Assembly: GCA_964530235.1 (NCBI GenBank)
Contig: CAZGYB010000001.1
Coordinates: 62,001-126,000 of the forward strand
DNA length: 64,000 nucleotides
Reading direction: 5' to 3'
From: UM-FILTER-33-9 sp964530235
Lineage (GTDB): Bacteria > Patescibacteriota > Microgenomatia > UBA1406 > GWC2-37-13
A program made the position numbers and the translations under genes. Shown one piece after another: positions 55,200-63,940 of this stretch (the stretch's first letter is position 1; the number at the start of each line of letters is the position of its first letter). Below the pieces are notes generated by a model. It saw only the letters and a program-made list of their open reading frames with translations, ran no database searches and was not told the DNA's origin.

Positions 55200-56000
55200 A
55201 TGATTTCGCTTGATCAGGTTGTTTCGCTTGTCAACAGCTATCTTCCCGAACCGCATGCGTCACTCCTCAACGGAATTCTGTTTGGTATTCCTCTCTATAC
55301 TCAAACGACTTTTGTGCAAAAACTGCGAATTGTTGGTCTTATGCATGTTGTGGTGCTGTCAGGAACCAACATTACCATTCTCGGCTATCTGGCCGGAGCA
55401 ATAAGCCAGTTTCTCGGAAAAAAACTCTCAGTATGTTTCAGTATCGGGTGCATTGTATTATTCGTGTATTTTGTCGGACCTCAACCTCCGCTCGTTCGGG
55501 CAGCCTGCATGGGAATACTTTCATATATTGCCATATTAACCGGTAGACAATATACTGCGCTTTGGGCTCTTTTGCTTTCTTGTTTATGTATTGCGGTATT
55601 TTTTCCCCAGTGGCTCAAAACTCTCTCATTCCAACTTTCTGTTTCAGCGACCCTGGGAATTATTCTATTCGGGAGAAAACAATCAAATAATAAGCCTCAA
55701 TCGGTGCTCTTTTCTACACTCCAGGAAAATATTCGTGTATCCTGTGCGGCACAGTTATTCACCACACCGATTTTATTTTTTGCGTTTAGAAAGATTTCCC
55801 TCATTTCGCTTTTGGCCAACCTGCTTGTATCATGGACTATCACCCCGATTATGATTCTTGGGATATGTATGTCGGTTCTCGGTTCAGTTCATTTTTCATT
55901 CGGAATCCCACCCGCATATCTTTCATTCGGACTTCTTACTTATTTTATCTGGATTGTTGAATTGTTGTCTCAAATTCCATTCGCTCAAATTCAGTTTTAA
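55200..56000 (+). CDS. comEC: ComEC/Rec2 membrane channel domain (separate gene)
   Basis: 266 aa, only the competence membrane domain. 'GLMHVVVLSGTNITILGYL' is the signature segment, followed by 'GPQPPLVRAACMGIL' and 'FQLSVSATLGI'. It forms the channel for single-stranded DNA. Usual ComEC proteins add a metallo-beta-lactamase domain; here that is a separate gene 4 nt downstream in a different frame. Confidence 0.9.
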   Translation: MISLDQVVSLVNSYLPEPHASLLNGILFGIPLYTQTTFVQKLRIVGLMHVVVLSGTNITILGYLAGAISQFLGKKLSVCFSIGCIVLFVYFVGPQPPLVRAACMGILSYIAILTGRQYTALWALLLSCLCIAVFFPQWLKTLSFQLSVSATLGIILFGRKQSNNKPQSVLFSTLQENIRVSCAAQLFTTPILFFAFRKISLISLLANLLVSWTITPIMILGICMSVLGSVHFSFGIPPAYLSFGLLTYFIWIVELLSQIPFAQIQF

Positions 56001-56004
56001 GTTT

Positions 56005-56850
56005 ATGCACAATCCCATTTCGACTCGCGGACTTATTATATCGTTCTTTATTGCGGGTTTGATCGTCTGTGTGTACGTTGTTATCTTAATTTTTCATAAA
56101 AATTCGACCGTGATATTTTGTGATGTAGGTCAGGGAGACGGAGCATATGTGAGAATTCATAATACCGTTGACGTTCTTATTGATACCGGTCCTGAAAACT
56201 CACAAATGCTCAACTGTTTAGGAAGGCATATGCCGTTTTACGATCGGACAATCGAAGCAGTTATACTTTCTCATCCTCAAAAAGATCACGTCGGCGGTTT
56301 GTATACTATTGGAAAACGATATCATATAAATTATGTATATATAAGTGAGAAGGCATCGGAGTACAATGTACTACTAAACTCGATCAGATCGAATTCACCA
56401 ACAATATCGGTTGCCATTATGCGTAAAGGAGATAGGATTGTTATTCACGACTCTGTATTTACGTTTCTCTGGCCCCCTGGTTACCTCGTTAGCGCGCAGG
56501 GGAATCAACTCATACCCAGCTCAGACAAAAATCTTTACTCTTCGGCTGTATTATTTCAACACAGAAACAGTTCAGTACTCTTTACCGGAGATAACTCATC
56601 AGATACTCTATCTTTCATCTCAAAATACCCGGGCGTAAAACACAGTATTCTGAAAGTAGCTCATCACGGCTCAAAAAACGGAACAAGTCGCCAATTTTTG
56701 CAATTGGCAGAACCAACGTTGGCAGTGATAAGCGTTGGAAAGGATAACCGTTACGGACATCCTAACTCTCAGATTTTAGAACTATTTGAAGCCCTGCATG
56801 TTCCAGTCCGCAGAACAGACCAGGAAGGAGATATTGTAATTGATTTTTAA
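56005..56850 (+). CDS. Metallo-beta-lactamase-fold hydrolase, ComEC C-terminal domain as separate protein
   Basis: 281 aa. One N-terminal membrane anchor ('GLIISFFIAGLIVCVYVVILIF'), then 'VIFCDVGQGDGAYVRI', 'DVLIDTGP', 'ILSHPQKDHVGG' (HxxxDH), 'SVLFTGD' and 'ILKVAHHGSKNGTSRQFL', all in the order of the ComEC nuclease-like domain. The anchor would place the active site outside the membrane next to the channel. The frame extends upstream inside comEC, but ATG 56005 is the natural start. Confidence 0.88.
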   Translation: MHNPISTRGLIISFFIAGLIVCVYVVILIFHKNSTVIFCDVGQGDGAYVRIHNTVDVLIDTGPENSQMLNCLGRHMPFYDRTIEAVILSHPQKDHVGGLYTIGKRYHINYVYISEKASEYNVLLNSIRSNSPTISVAIMRKGDRIVIHDSVFTFLWPPGYLVSAQGNQLIPSSDKNLYSSAVLFQHRNSSVLFTGDNSSDTLSFISKYPGVKHSILKVAHHGSKNGTSRQFLQLAEPTLAVISVGKDNRYGHPNSQILELFEALHVPVRRTDQEGDIVIDF

Positions 56851-56961
56851 GTAAGAAGTCAAAATTCAAAAAGGCAAAAGTGAAAGTTAATAATATGAAG
56901 AACCTACTTTTTATTTTTTAACCTGAATTTTTGACTTATAACCTTTGACCTTTGCCTTTAA
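56851..56961. repeat. AT-rich inverted repeat, possible bidirectional terminator
   Basis: AAGTCAAAATTCA near the start is inverted as TGAATTTTTGACTT near 56922-56937; the rest is made of matching AAGGCAAAAG/CTTTGCC words. It lies between convergent genes, where a transcription stop is expected. Same word family as 44938-45057. Confidence 0.5.
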
Positions 56962-57705
56962 TTATGAAAGTAGGATGCTTCTGATTTCTTTAAAAATGTT
57001 GAGGGCTTCAAATCCTATCCAATTTTTTCCGATAAGCTCTTCTGGCAGACCCGGGTCATCACGAAGAAGCGGAATGTAGCAGTCTACTACTTTCATCAGT
57101 TTTTCGTTTTTTTCCCCGTCGTGCGATAAGATATCGTGCCATTGTTTAAACATTTCCCGATATCGTTTATCCAACCCTGTTTTCCCCCATACCTTTTCAA
57201 TCAAAAGATTCTTGTCTCCAAATACATGATCCGATTCAAAAGCCTGGATATACTGTTCTTCAACTCTCCCTGATACAAGTTTGTTAAGCTCAGGAATAAC
57301 CGGATGAGGAGTTAGCCAAAATGAACGGTGCCACGGGCCAAGTCCCCAACCCTGCATTTCACGACGAAGCCGGTCGCGAATCTCACGCTTACTTTCCGGA
57401 ATTTCGTAAGAAATTACTCTCCATTTTTGATCCCACTTATTTTTTAAAAATCGAAAGGAGGGAAACTCTAAGCTTAGCTCATGGAAGCCTTTTTCAGTTA
57501 AGTTACAGGTTGTATTATCGCCATCTTGTGTCTTTTCAATACACGCCTCTTTAACAAGCTGTGTTAACGTTGTTCGGGTTTTCTGATTTAAAGAAAAATC
57601 AAAAACCGTCTGTACTTTTTCATCCAGAATAACTGGTGAAAAAGATACGTCTGAAAGAAGAAAAAGAGAAAGTAATATTTTCGTTCGTCTATCTTTTACT
57701 GCCAT
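56962..57705 (-). CDS. PaaX-like transcriptional regulator
   Basis: 247 aa. An N-terminal winged-helix-like region is followed by 'KWDQKWRVISYEIPESKREIRDRLRREMQGWGLGPWHRSFWLTPH', the Cas2-like central domain of PaaX regulators, and a C-terminal segment 'YIPLLRDDPGLPEELIGKNWIGFEA' typical of PaaX. In Proteobacteria PaaX represses phenylacetate genes; the target here is unknown. No CRISPR array or cas1 is present. Confidence 0.75.
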   Translation of the reverse strand: MAVKDRRTKILLSLFLLSDVSFSPVILDEKVQTVFDFSLNQKTRTTLTQLVKEACIEKTQDGDNTTCNLTEKGFHELSLEFPSFRFLKNKWDQKWRVISYEIPESKREIRDRLRREMQGWGLGPWHRSFWLTPHPVIPELNKLVSGRVEEQYIQAFESDHVFGDKNLLIEKVWGKTGLDKRYREMFKQWHDILSHDGEKNEKLMKVVDCYIPLLRDDPGLPEELIGKNWIGFEALNIFKEIRSILLS

Positions 57706-57816
57706 AAAAGCTAACTCTAACAGACGGAAAAAAATATGTCAAGAGTGAAAAAAATTACAATAAGCATATGCAGATTTAGTATTCAGTATTTCGGATTTTT
57801 TTCCTGAATATTGCTC

Positions 57817-57843
57817 TTGACAACTATTACATAATAATTTAGA
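57817..57843 (+). promoter_or_regulatory. Promoter of the surface-protein cluster
   Basis: TTGACA at 57817-57822 with a weak TAGATT -10 about 17 nt later gives a leader of roughly 40 nt before ATG 57888. A TATACT at about 57866 is an alternative. Confidence 0.4.
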
Positions 57844-57887
57844 TTAATAGTAATTATTTCTTTTTATACTAATACAAAGTAATCTAT

Positions 57888-59429
57888 ATGAGATTAAAAA
57901 AATGTGCTCAGATTGTCATTATTTTTTTTGTTGTTTTTCAGATTTGTCTATCATTTACACCTTTAGGCAAACCGATCAACCTTCCCGGTACTTCGAAGCA
58001 AATCGACCTTTCTTCGCTTTCCCTTTTTCAACCTTCTCAGATTGATAGCGCAGGCCTTTCCTCAGCTTCCGCAACGCTTTCCAACCCCCGTCTGTCATTC
58101 TATGCACAGGTAAATACAACAGTAAATATTGGAGGGTCAGTCATTACGGTGAAAGCATCAGGAAATAACGGAGATTTGGATACCCGGAATCTGTTTCCGA
58201 ACGATTATATTGTGGTCGGATCAGGAATCAACTACAATCAGGTAGCTTCTGTAGCAGCGGATCTGGTTACATTTACCTTAAAAAATCCTTTAGTCACACA
58301 GGCAGCAGCTGACGCAGTGATGACTGCATCCCAAGCTGGCACATTGACCGTACGGTTTTATACTTCTTCAGCAATTCCTGCTAACGGAAGTATTAAAATA
58401 TCAGTTCCTGCTCCTTCCTCTGGCGGAAATGACGGAGTACCTGATACTACTGCGTCCATAAGCACCAATGGTTTTGACACAAACGGCATGACCAACGCCA
58501 ATACCACCTGTCCCGGAGGGTTTACTGCAGGAACATTTACCACAGGAACCGGAGGTGCTGCACACAGCTTTACCTGTAATCTTGGCGCTACTGCCCTACC
58601 TGCAGGAGCAAACATAACATTTGTCATTGGAAATGCAGCAAAACCACTTATTAATCCCGCACCGCTTTATACCGGACATACCCGGGGGCTTGCGGATATA
58701 TATACAATACAGGCAGTCACCTATGACGCTGCGAATGGAACCGGAAACAAAGTTGAAGATGTTGACATGCGCGTTGCTCCCGTCGAAGGCGTACTCGTCA
58801 CTGCAACAGTTGATGAAACCCTCTCGTTCACTGTCGCTGGTTTGGGTTCAGGAACCCGGTGTGGTATGGCTTCAAACCTAACAACCACAGCTACCGCAGT
58901 TCCTTGGGGAATTATTAACTCAAACTACACTGCCGGCACAAATAATGCAGCGCAACAGCTTACGGTAACAACAAATGCGCCTTCGGGCTATAATGTTTAT
59001 GCTGAGGAAAATGACCAGATGGGAAAAGACGGTAACGTCTGTACCGGTGCAACCCCCTCTGCTGGAGAGTATACCTTTAGCGCTGGAACCTGTATAAGAG
59101 ACTATGCAAACAGCGCAACACATACAACATCTACTGACTGGGGCACAACCCCCGGATCAAACTACGGTTTCGGTTACTCGCTTGCAAATGCAACCGGAAC
59201 CGATGCGCGGTTTCTTTATAATGAATCAAGCCGAACGTTCAGCGCCAAACAATTCGCTGATCAGGAATCTTCCGAAGATAAATATGCAGCAAATGCAGAT
59301 CTGATGTATAACACTGGCCCGGTTAGTGGTAGCTCTGTTTATGTCTGCTATCGAATTCACGTACCAGGTACACAACCCGCAGGCTACTACTTTAATAACC
59401 TAAAGTATACCGCAGTTGCAAAGTTTTAA
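57888..59429 (+). CDS. Secreted surface protein, paralogue 1 (WxL-like C-terminus)
   Basis: 513 aa with signal peptide 'CAQIVIIFFVVFQICLSFTPLG'. An N-terminal beta-rich module starting 'AGLSSASATLSNPRLSFYAQV' is followed by a C-terminal module with paired cysteines ('GKDGNVCTGAT', 'GTCIRDYAN', 'VYVCYRIHVPG') ending 'PAGYYFNNLKYTAVAKF'. The segment 58050-58710 appears identical at nucleotide level to 60656-61316 in paralogue 2. A DUF916-like gene follows. Likely a cell-surface structural protein. Confidence 0.7.
   Translation: MRLKKCAQIVIIFFVVFQICLSFTPLGKPINLPGTSKQIDLSSLSLFQPSQIDSAGLSSASATLSNPRLSFYAQVNTTVNIGGSVITVKASGNNGDLDTRNLFPNDYIVVGSGINYNQVASVAADLVTFTLKNPLVTQAAADAVMTASQAGTLTVRFYTSSAIPANGSIKISVPAPSSGGNDGVPDTTASISTNGFDTNGMTNANTTCPGGFTAGTFTTGTGGAAHSFTCNLGATALPAGANITFVIGNAAKPLINPAPLYTGHTRGLADIYTIQAVTYDAANGTGNKVEDVDMRVAPVEGVLVTATVDETLSFTVAGLGSGTRCGMASNLTTTATAVPWGIINSNYTAGTNNAAQQLTVTTNAPSGYNVYAEENDQMGKDGNVCTGATPSAGEYTFSAGTCIRDYANSATHTTSTDWGTTPGSNYGFGYSLANATGTDARFLYNESSRTFSAKQFADQESSEDKYAANADLMYNTGPVSGSSVYVCYRIHVPGTQPAGYYFNNLKYTAVAKF
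58050..58710 (+). repeat. 661-bp direct repeat, copy 1
   Basis: Translated sequence and spot-checked nucleotides match 60656-61316 without difference (offset 2606 bp), while flanking parts of the two genes diverge sharply. Confidence 0.9.
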
Positions 59430-59453
59430 TAATTTACATATAGTGAATATCAT

Positions 59454-60467
59454 ATGAAAAAACACTACAATAAAATAAGAATCACATTTGTTGTGATTAC
59501 CTTTGTTCTTTTATGGAGTGTTTTTTCACCATTCACCCATGCACAGTCAACCCTCCCATTAACAGTCGGCCCCGCACGCCAGCAAATTACAATCAATCCG
59601 GGCGAATCTGCAAGCTTTGCCGTTAAATTCTATAATCAAAGCGAAATTACCTTAAACGGAGTGGTTAAGACCGCTGACTTTGTTGTCGGAACAAACGACG
59701 GATCCCCCCGAATCATCGACGATGCTGCACTTGCGAATCCAAAATACGCAGCATCAAAATGGATAGCACTTTCTCTTGATCAAACCGCAATAGCACCAAA
59801 CGACCGAGTAATTATTACCGGGAGTATTGACGTTCCAAAAGACGCACGACCAGGAGGAAGATATGTGGCAGTATACTTTGAACCGTCAATCGGAACTCCG
59901 CAGGTCGGACCAGAAGGAAACATTCAGGGAGTTGCACCGCGCATCGCATCACTTCTTTACATTCGTGTAGCTGGTCCTATCAGTGAAAATGCGCTTATCT
60001 CAAATCTATTTGCTCCTTCTTTTTATGAATACGGACCGATTGCAGTAACCTCCGAAGTTCTAAACCGAGGAGACTACCATATCCGACCACGGGGAATACT
60101 CACGCTTTCCAACATGCTTGGTTCAAAAACTCAGCAGGTTCCGCTTCGCGAAGAAAACATTTTTCCTGACAGCTCTCGGGTATTCCAAAATGCGGTTGGC
60201 ACGAAATGGATGATCGGAAAGTATAAAATCAATCTTACCGCCTCCTATGGGGAAAAGGGTCAGGTACTGGAACGATCGATTTATGTCTGGGTATTTCCGT
60301 GGAAAGTTGCAACTGTCATCACGCTTGCCATCATTATCCTTGTTCTTTTAGGTCGCAACATCTATAAGGGTGTAATTGTAAAAGAACAAGCCCTTGAAAA
60401 AGAGATTGCTCATGAACGCAAGGAAATAGAAGAACTTAAAGAACAACTTAAGAAAAAAGACAGTTAA
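59454..60467 (+). CDS. DUF916-like membrane-anchored protein
   Basis: 337 aa. Signal peptide 'ITFVVITFVLLWSVFSPFTHAQ', then 'LTVGPARQQITINPGESASFAVKFYNQSEITLNGVVKTADF' and 'DARPGGRYVAVYFEPS', the first DUF916-type sandwich, a second sandwich, one membrane span (about 282-303, 'VATVITLAIIILVLLG') and a charged coiled-coil tail ('ALEKEIAHERKEIEELKEQL'). It lies between the two surface paralogues, 24 nt after one and 26 nt before the other. Confidence 0.68.
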   Translation: MKKHYNKIRITFVVITFVLLWSVFSPFTHAQSTLPLTVGPARQQITINPGESASFAVKFYNQSEITLNGVVKTADFVVGTNDGSPRIIDDAALANPKYAASKWIALSLDQTAIAPNDRVIITGSIDVPKDARPGGRYVAVYFEPSIGTPQVGPEGNIQGVAPRIASLLYIRVAGPISENALISNLFAPSFYEYGPIAVTSEVLNRGDYHIRPRGILTLSNMLGSKTQQVPLREENIFPDSSRVFQNAVGTKWMIGKYKINLTASYGEKGQVLERSIYVWVFPWKVATVITLAIIILVLLGRNIYKGVIVKEQALEKEIAHERKEIEELKEQLKKKDS

Positions 60468-60493
60468 TCTTCTCCCTTGCGCACCCTTGTACT

Positions 60494-62062
60494 ATGAAAC
60501 AGTATTATCGTATTTTCAAAGGAATAATATACTGTTTTCTGATTCTTGGTTTTCTTGCAGATATTTCTGTTTTAAACTTACTTAATAATCAAGTGCCTTC
60601 TCCACTTAAAGACAAATTTCTGCTTCTTAAGAAAAACATATTTCAGGTTGATGCTGCAGGCCTTTCCTCAGCTTCCGCAACGCTTTCCAACCCCCGTCTG
60701 TCATTCTATGCACAGGTAAATACAACAGTAAATATTGGAGGGTCAGTCATTACGGTGAAAGCATCAGGAAATAACGGAGATTTGGATACCCGGAATCTGT
60801 TTCCGAACGATTATATTGTGGTCGGATCAGGAATCAACTACAATCAGGTAGCTTCTGTAGCAGCGGATCTGGTTACATTTACCTTAAAAAATCCTTTAGT
60901 CACACAGGCAGCAGCTGACGCAGTGATGACTGCATCCCAAGCTGGCACATTGACCGTACGGTTTTATACTTCTTCAGCAATTCCTGCTAACGGAAGTATT
61001 AAAATATCAGTTCCTGCTCCTTCCTCTGGCGGAAATGACGGAGTACCTGATACTACTGCGTCCATAAGCACCAATGGTTTTGACACAAACGGCATGACCA
61101 ACGCCAATACCACCTGTCCCGGAGGGTTTACTGCAGGAACATTTACCACAGGAACCGGAGGTGCTGCACACAGCTTTACCTGTAATCTTGGCGCTACTGC
61201 CCTACCTGCAGGAGCAAACATAACATTTGTCATTGGAAATGCAGCAAAACCACTTATTAATCCCGCACCGCTTTATACCGGACATACCCGGGGGCTTGCG
61301 GATATATATACAATACGCGCATCAACGTATGATGCAGCAAACGGTACTGGAAATATCGTTGACGATATAACAGTACGCACTGCACCGGTTGAAGGAGTAC
61401 TTGTTACGGCAACTATTGATGAAACGCTGTCTTTCACTGTTGCGGGTGTTGCTGCAACAAGCGGAGACTACTGTGGTGTTACCCATTCTGCAGCCGGCAT
61501 TACCACAACTGCTACTTCAGTACCCTGGGGTACACTTACTTCAAACTATACCGCTGACCGAAACAATGCAGTACAGCAACTTACGGTAACAACCAATGCG
61601 CCTTCCGGTTACAATGTGTATGCAGAAGCAAACGATCAGATGGGTAAAGATGGAAATGCCTGCACCGGTGGAACTCCAACAGCCGAACCATACACATATT
61701 CAGGAGGAGGCGTTTGTATTCGCGACTACAACAAAGGTTCGGCAACCTGGACAACCTACTCAGACTGGACAAACACTCCGGGAACCGACTATGGATTCGG
61801 ATATTCGCTTGAAAACGTCTCTGGAGGAGGCACAGACGCCCGATTTTTATACAATACAAGTGGCGGTACGTTTAATACAAAACATTTTGCCGATCAGGAA
61901 AATTCGCAGGATAAGTATGCTACAAACGCTGATGTTATGTATAACACAGGGCTTGTAGTCGGAAGCTCTGTCTATGTCTGCTACCGCATTCACATACCCG
62001 GATCGCAACCAGCCGGATATTACTTCAACAATCTCAAATATACCGCTGTTCCTAAGTTTTAA
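60494..62062 (+). CDS. Secreted surface protein, paralogue 2 (WxL-like C-terminus)
   Basis: 522 aa. A different signal peptide from paralogue 1 ('IFKGIIYCFLILGFLADISV'), then the same N-terminal module, and a related but diverged C-terminal module ('GKDGNACTGGT', 'GGVCIRDYNK', 'VYVCYRIHIPGSQPAGYYFNNLKYTAVPKF'). The last base overlaps the next gene as TAATG. Confidence 0.7.
   Translation: MKQYYRIFKGIIYCFLILGFLADISVLNLLNNQVPSPLKDKFLLLKKNIFQVDAAGLSSASATLSNPRLSFYAQVNTTVNIGGSVITVKASGNNGDLDTRNLFPNDYIVVGSGINYNQVASVAADLVTFTLKNPLVTQAAADAVMTASQAGTLTVRFYTSSAIPANGSIKISVPAPSSGGNDGVPDTTASISTNGFDTNGMTNANTTCPGGFTAGTFTTGTGGAAHSFTCNLGATALPAGANITFVIGNAAKPLINPAPLYTGHTRGLADIYTIRASTYDAANGTGNIVDDITVRTAPVEGVLVTATIDETLSFTVAGVAATSGDYCGVTHSAAGITTTATSVPWGTLTSNYTADRNNAVQQLTVTTNAPSGYNVYAEANDQMGKDGNACTGGTPTAEPYTYSGGGVCIRDYNKGSATWTTYSDWTNTPGTDYGFGYSLENVSGGGTDARFLYNTSGGTFNTKHFADQENSQDKYATNADVMYNTGLVVGSSVYVCYRIHIPGSQPAGYYFNNLKYTAVPKF
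60656..61316 (+). repeat. 661-bp direct repeat, copy 2
   Basis: Matches 58050-58710; boundaries are abrupt on both sides. Confidence 0.9.
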
Positions 62063-63000
62063 TGCTTATGAAACGTACGCTCCTTTTTTTGAGTTTACTC
62101 TCAATCATTTTTTGGTATCCTGTTCAAACCCATGCAGTGTTACTGCCAGTATCGCGTGATGTTTCCATAACCGCCTTTATTGGTGGCGAATATTTTTTTA
62201 GCCTTTACGGCTATACTTCACCAAATGCAAGAGTAACGATGAGCAGTCTCGGAATGCTGAATGAGACGAAAAGCGATACAACAGGTTACTTTTTGTTTTT
62301 GCGAAAACCCGCTTCTCTCTTTCATCAGGAAATCTGCATCTTCGCTCAGGATGAGGAAGGGAGATTAAGCGCTCCTGTCTGCATTCCTCCGATCCCTCAG
62401 CAAGACAATCTAAATATCGGGCCTATTTTGCTCCCGCCAACAGTATCTTTAAATAACGGAGCTTTGTTTATTGGTGAAGAACCTGTTCTCACAGGCCAAA
62501 CGATTCCAAATACGAATGTTACCCTATCACTATTTACAGACGAGAATAAATCTGCAAAGTTTCTCTCATTCAATCCTGTCAAACCAGCCTATGCAGTAAC
62601 ACTGCCAAAACTGCAAATAAAAAGTGATGAAAAAGGATCTTACTCCATAGCACTTTCTTCATCACAGGCAAAGTACTACCGGCTTTTTACACAGTCTGTA
62701 TTTCAAGAATCGCTTTCACCAAAAAGCAACACACTGCACCTAACTATCTTTCCTTTTTGGATATATTTACTACGTCTGTTTACTTTCCTTTGGAACGCTT
62801 TGAGGGGACGTTTTATTGATTTTTTAATTATCAGTCAACTTATTACTATCGTGCTTTTTGTTATTGCTAAATACCTCTTCCCCCGACTGTTTCCAAAGCG
62901 ATATTATCCGCTTGCACTCCGTCCTTCACACGAACTTATGGTAGAACATATTGAGCTTATGGAAATCGAAAGGTCCCCACTAAAAAAATGGAAAAGCTGA
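62062..63000 (+). CDS. Exported beta-rich membrane-anchored protein
   Basis: 312 aa. Signal peptide 'LLFLSLLSIIFWYPVQTHA', two beta-sandwich-like segments ('ITAFIGGEYFFSLYGYTSPNARVTMSS', 'GALFIGEEPVLTGQTIPNTNVTLSLF') typical of Ig-like surface repeats, and a C-terminal membrane span (about 255-275) with a cytoplasmic tail. Start overlaps the upstream stop. Likely part of the same surface assembly. Confidence 0.6.
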   Translation: MLMKRTLLFLSLLSIIFWYPVQTHAVLLPVSRDVSITAFIGGEYFFSLYGYTSPNARVTMSSLGMLNETKSDTTGYFLFLRKPASLFHQEICIFAQDEEGRLSAPVCIPPIPQQDNLNIGPILLPPTVSLNNGALFIGEEPVLTGQTIPNTNVTLSLFTDENKSAKFLSFNPVKPAYAVTLPKLQIKSDEKGSYSIALSSSQAKYYRLFTQSVFQESLSPKSNTLHLTIFPFWIYLLRLFTFLWNALRGRFIDFLIISQLITIVLFVIAKYLFPRLFPKRYYPLALRPSHELMVEHIELMEIERSPLKKWKS

Positions 63001-63043
63001 TTCGCTCATAAAATAATCCCTTTTGAATAATTCTGTAAGAGCT

Positions 63044-63457
63044 TTAATAAAATAAAAGGTGAGCTTTTTGAGGGAGTTTTATCTGGTCAATAGACACATC
63101 GAGGTAGTACTCCCCTGCTTTGCCTGACGAAACGTCAAACACGGCTCTTCCGAGTGTGTCAGTGCTAACCTGATATGATTCAAGCTGAAGCGAACTATTC
63201 TGACTAAGTGTGACAGTCTTTTGCCCAACTCCCATACCTTGGTCATCAAGAACAAATACGGTAATTCGAATTTTTTCCTGTGTCGACGAACTTGCTTTTA
63301 GTGGAGTAACAAAAACATAAGAATTATCCACGGAAAAAGCAGTTCTCGAGACACTTGCTCTACTTGAAAAAAAACGTGCCTCATAGAAAAAGAATAACCC
63401 AGCAAAGAAAAATAAGACGGTTAAAAACAATAAAATAAAAAAAATCACTTTCTTCAT
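63044..63457 (-). CDS. Small exported protein with Big-1-like Ig domain
   Basis: 137 aa. N-terminal anchor 'VIFFILLFLTVLFFFAGLFFFYEARFF', then 'IRITVFVLDDQGMGVGQKTVTL...STDTLGRAVFDVSSGKAGEYYLDVSID', matching a single invasin/Big-1 type Ig domain. Convergent with the previous gene. The ATG lies 6 nt after TACTGT. Confidence 0.65.
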   Translation of the reverse strand: MKKVIFFILLFLTVLFFFAGLFFFYEARFFSSRASVSRTAFSVDNSYVFVTPLKASSSTQEKIRITVFVLDDQGMGVGQKTVTLSQNSSLQLESYQVSTDTLGRAVFDVSSGKAGEYYLDVSIDQIKLPQKAHLLFY

Positions 63458-63902
63458 AGTATTACAGTACTAAAGAGTTGAAAAAATAGCAAGCTGTAAA
63501 ATATGATTGCTGTTCTGACAATCTAAAAATGTAAAACGAAAAATTATCAAACACCACATGGAATTGATAATAATGAAACTCAAAAATACAACTGTGAGGC
63601 TTATTTAAGCTCTATAACAAATCATCTTTTGATTTAGGTCGACATAAAGATCTAATAAAAAGTTCCACACAAATGAGGCTAATTTTATAGTGTCCGAGAA
63701 ATTAAATGTAATTAAATAAATAGATACTTATAATCTTATGCTATGTTATTATTATAAGTTACTTGATATATATTGATATAATAAGGTAATTAAATTTTCT
63801 TTGCGGTAATCTTAATTAATTTGATTAAATACTACTACAGGCCTAAATTTGTTTTTCACGTTTGTAGCATATAACTATATCAAAATATATGCAAAATACC
63901 TC
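63458..63902. other. AT-rich intergenic region without visible gene
   Basis: About 445 bp with no ORF longer than some 20 codons and no tRNA-like fold. It separates two divergently transcribed genes and becomes more AT-rich to the right. Nothing else is supported. Confidence 0.6.
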
Positions 63903-63930
63903 TTGACATCCTTATTACTATTGTTATATC
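63903..63930 (+). promoter_or_regulatory. Promoter of the gene at the right edge
   Basis: TTGACA (63903-63908), 16-nt spacer, TATATC (63925-63930), 10 nt before ATG 63941, so the leader would be only a few nt. Confidence 0.55.
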
Positions 63931-63940
63931 TTAAAGATAT

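Noticed and set aside
55858..56850. Upstream-extended start for the ComEC-type hydrolase
   Set aside because: The extra 49 residues overlap comEC in another frame and have no coding character; ATG 56005 opens directly before a membrane anchor.
56962..57705. Cas2 nuclease
   Set aside because: The Cas2-like stretch is the central domain of a PaaX-like protein, with its N- and C-terminal parts present and no CRISPR context.
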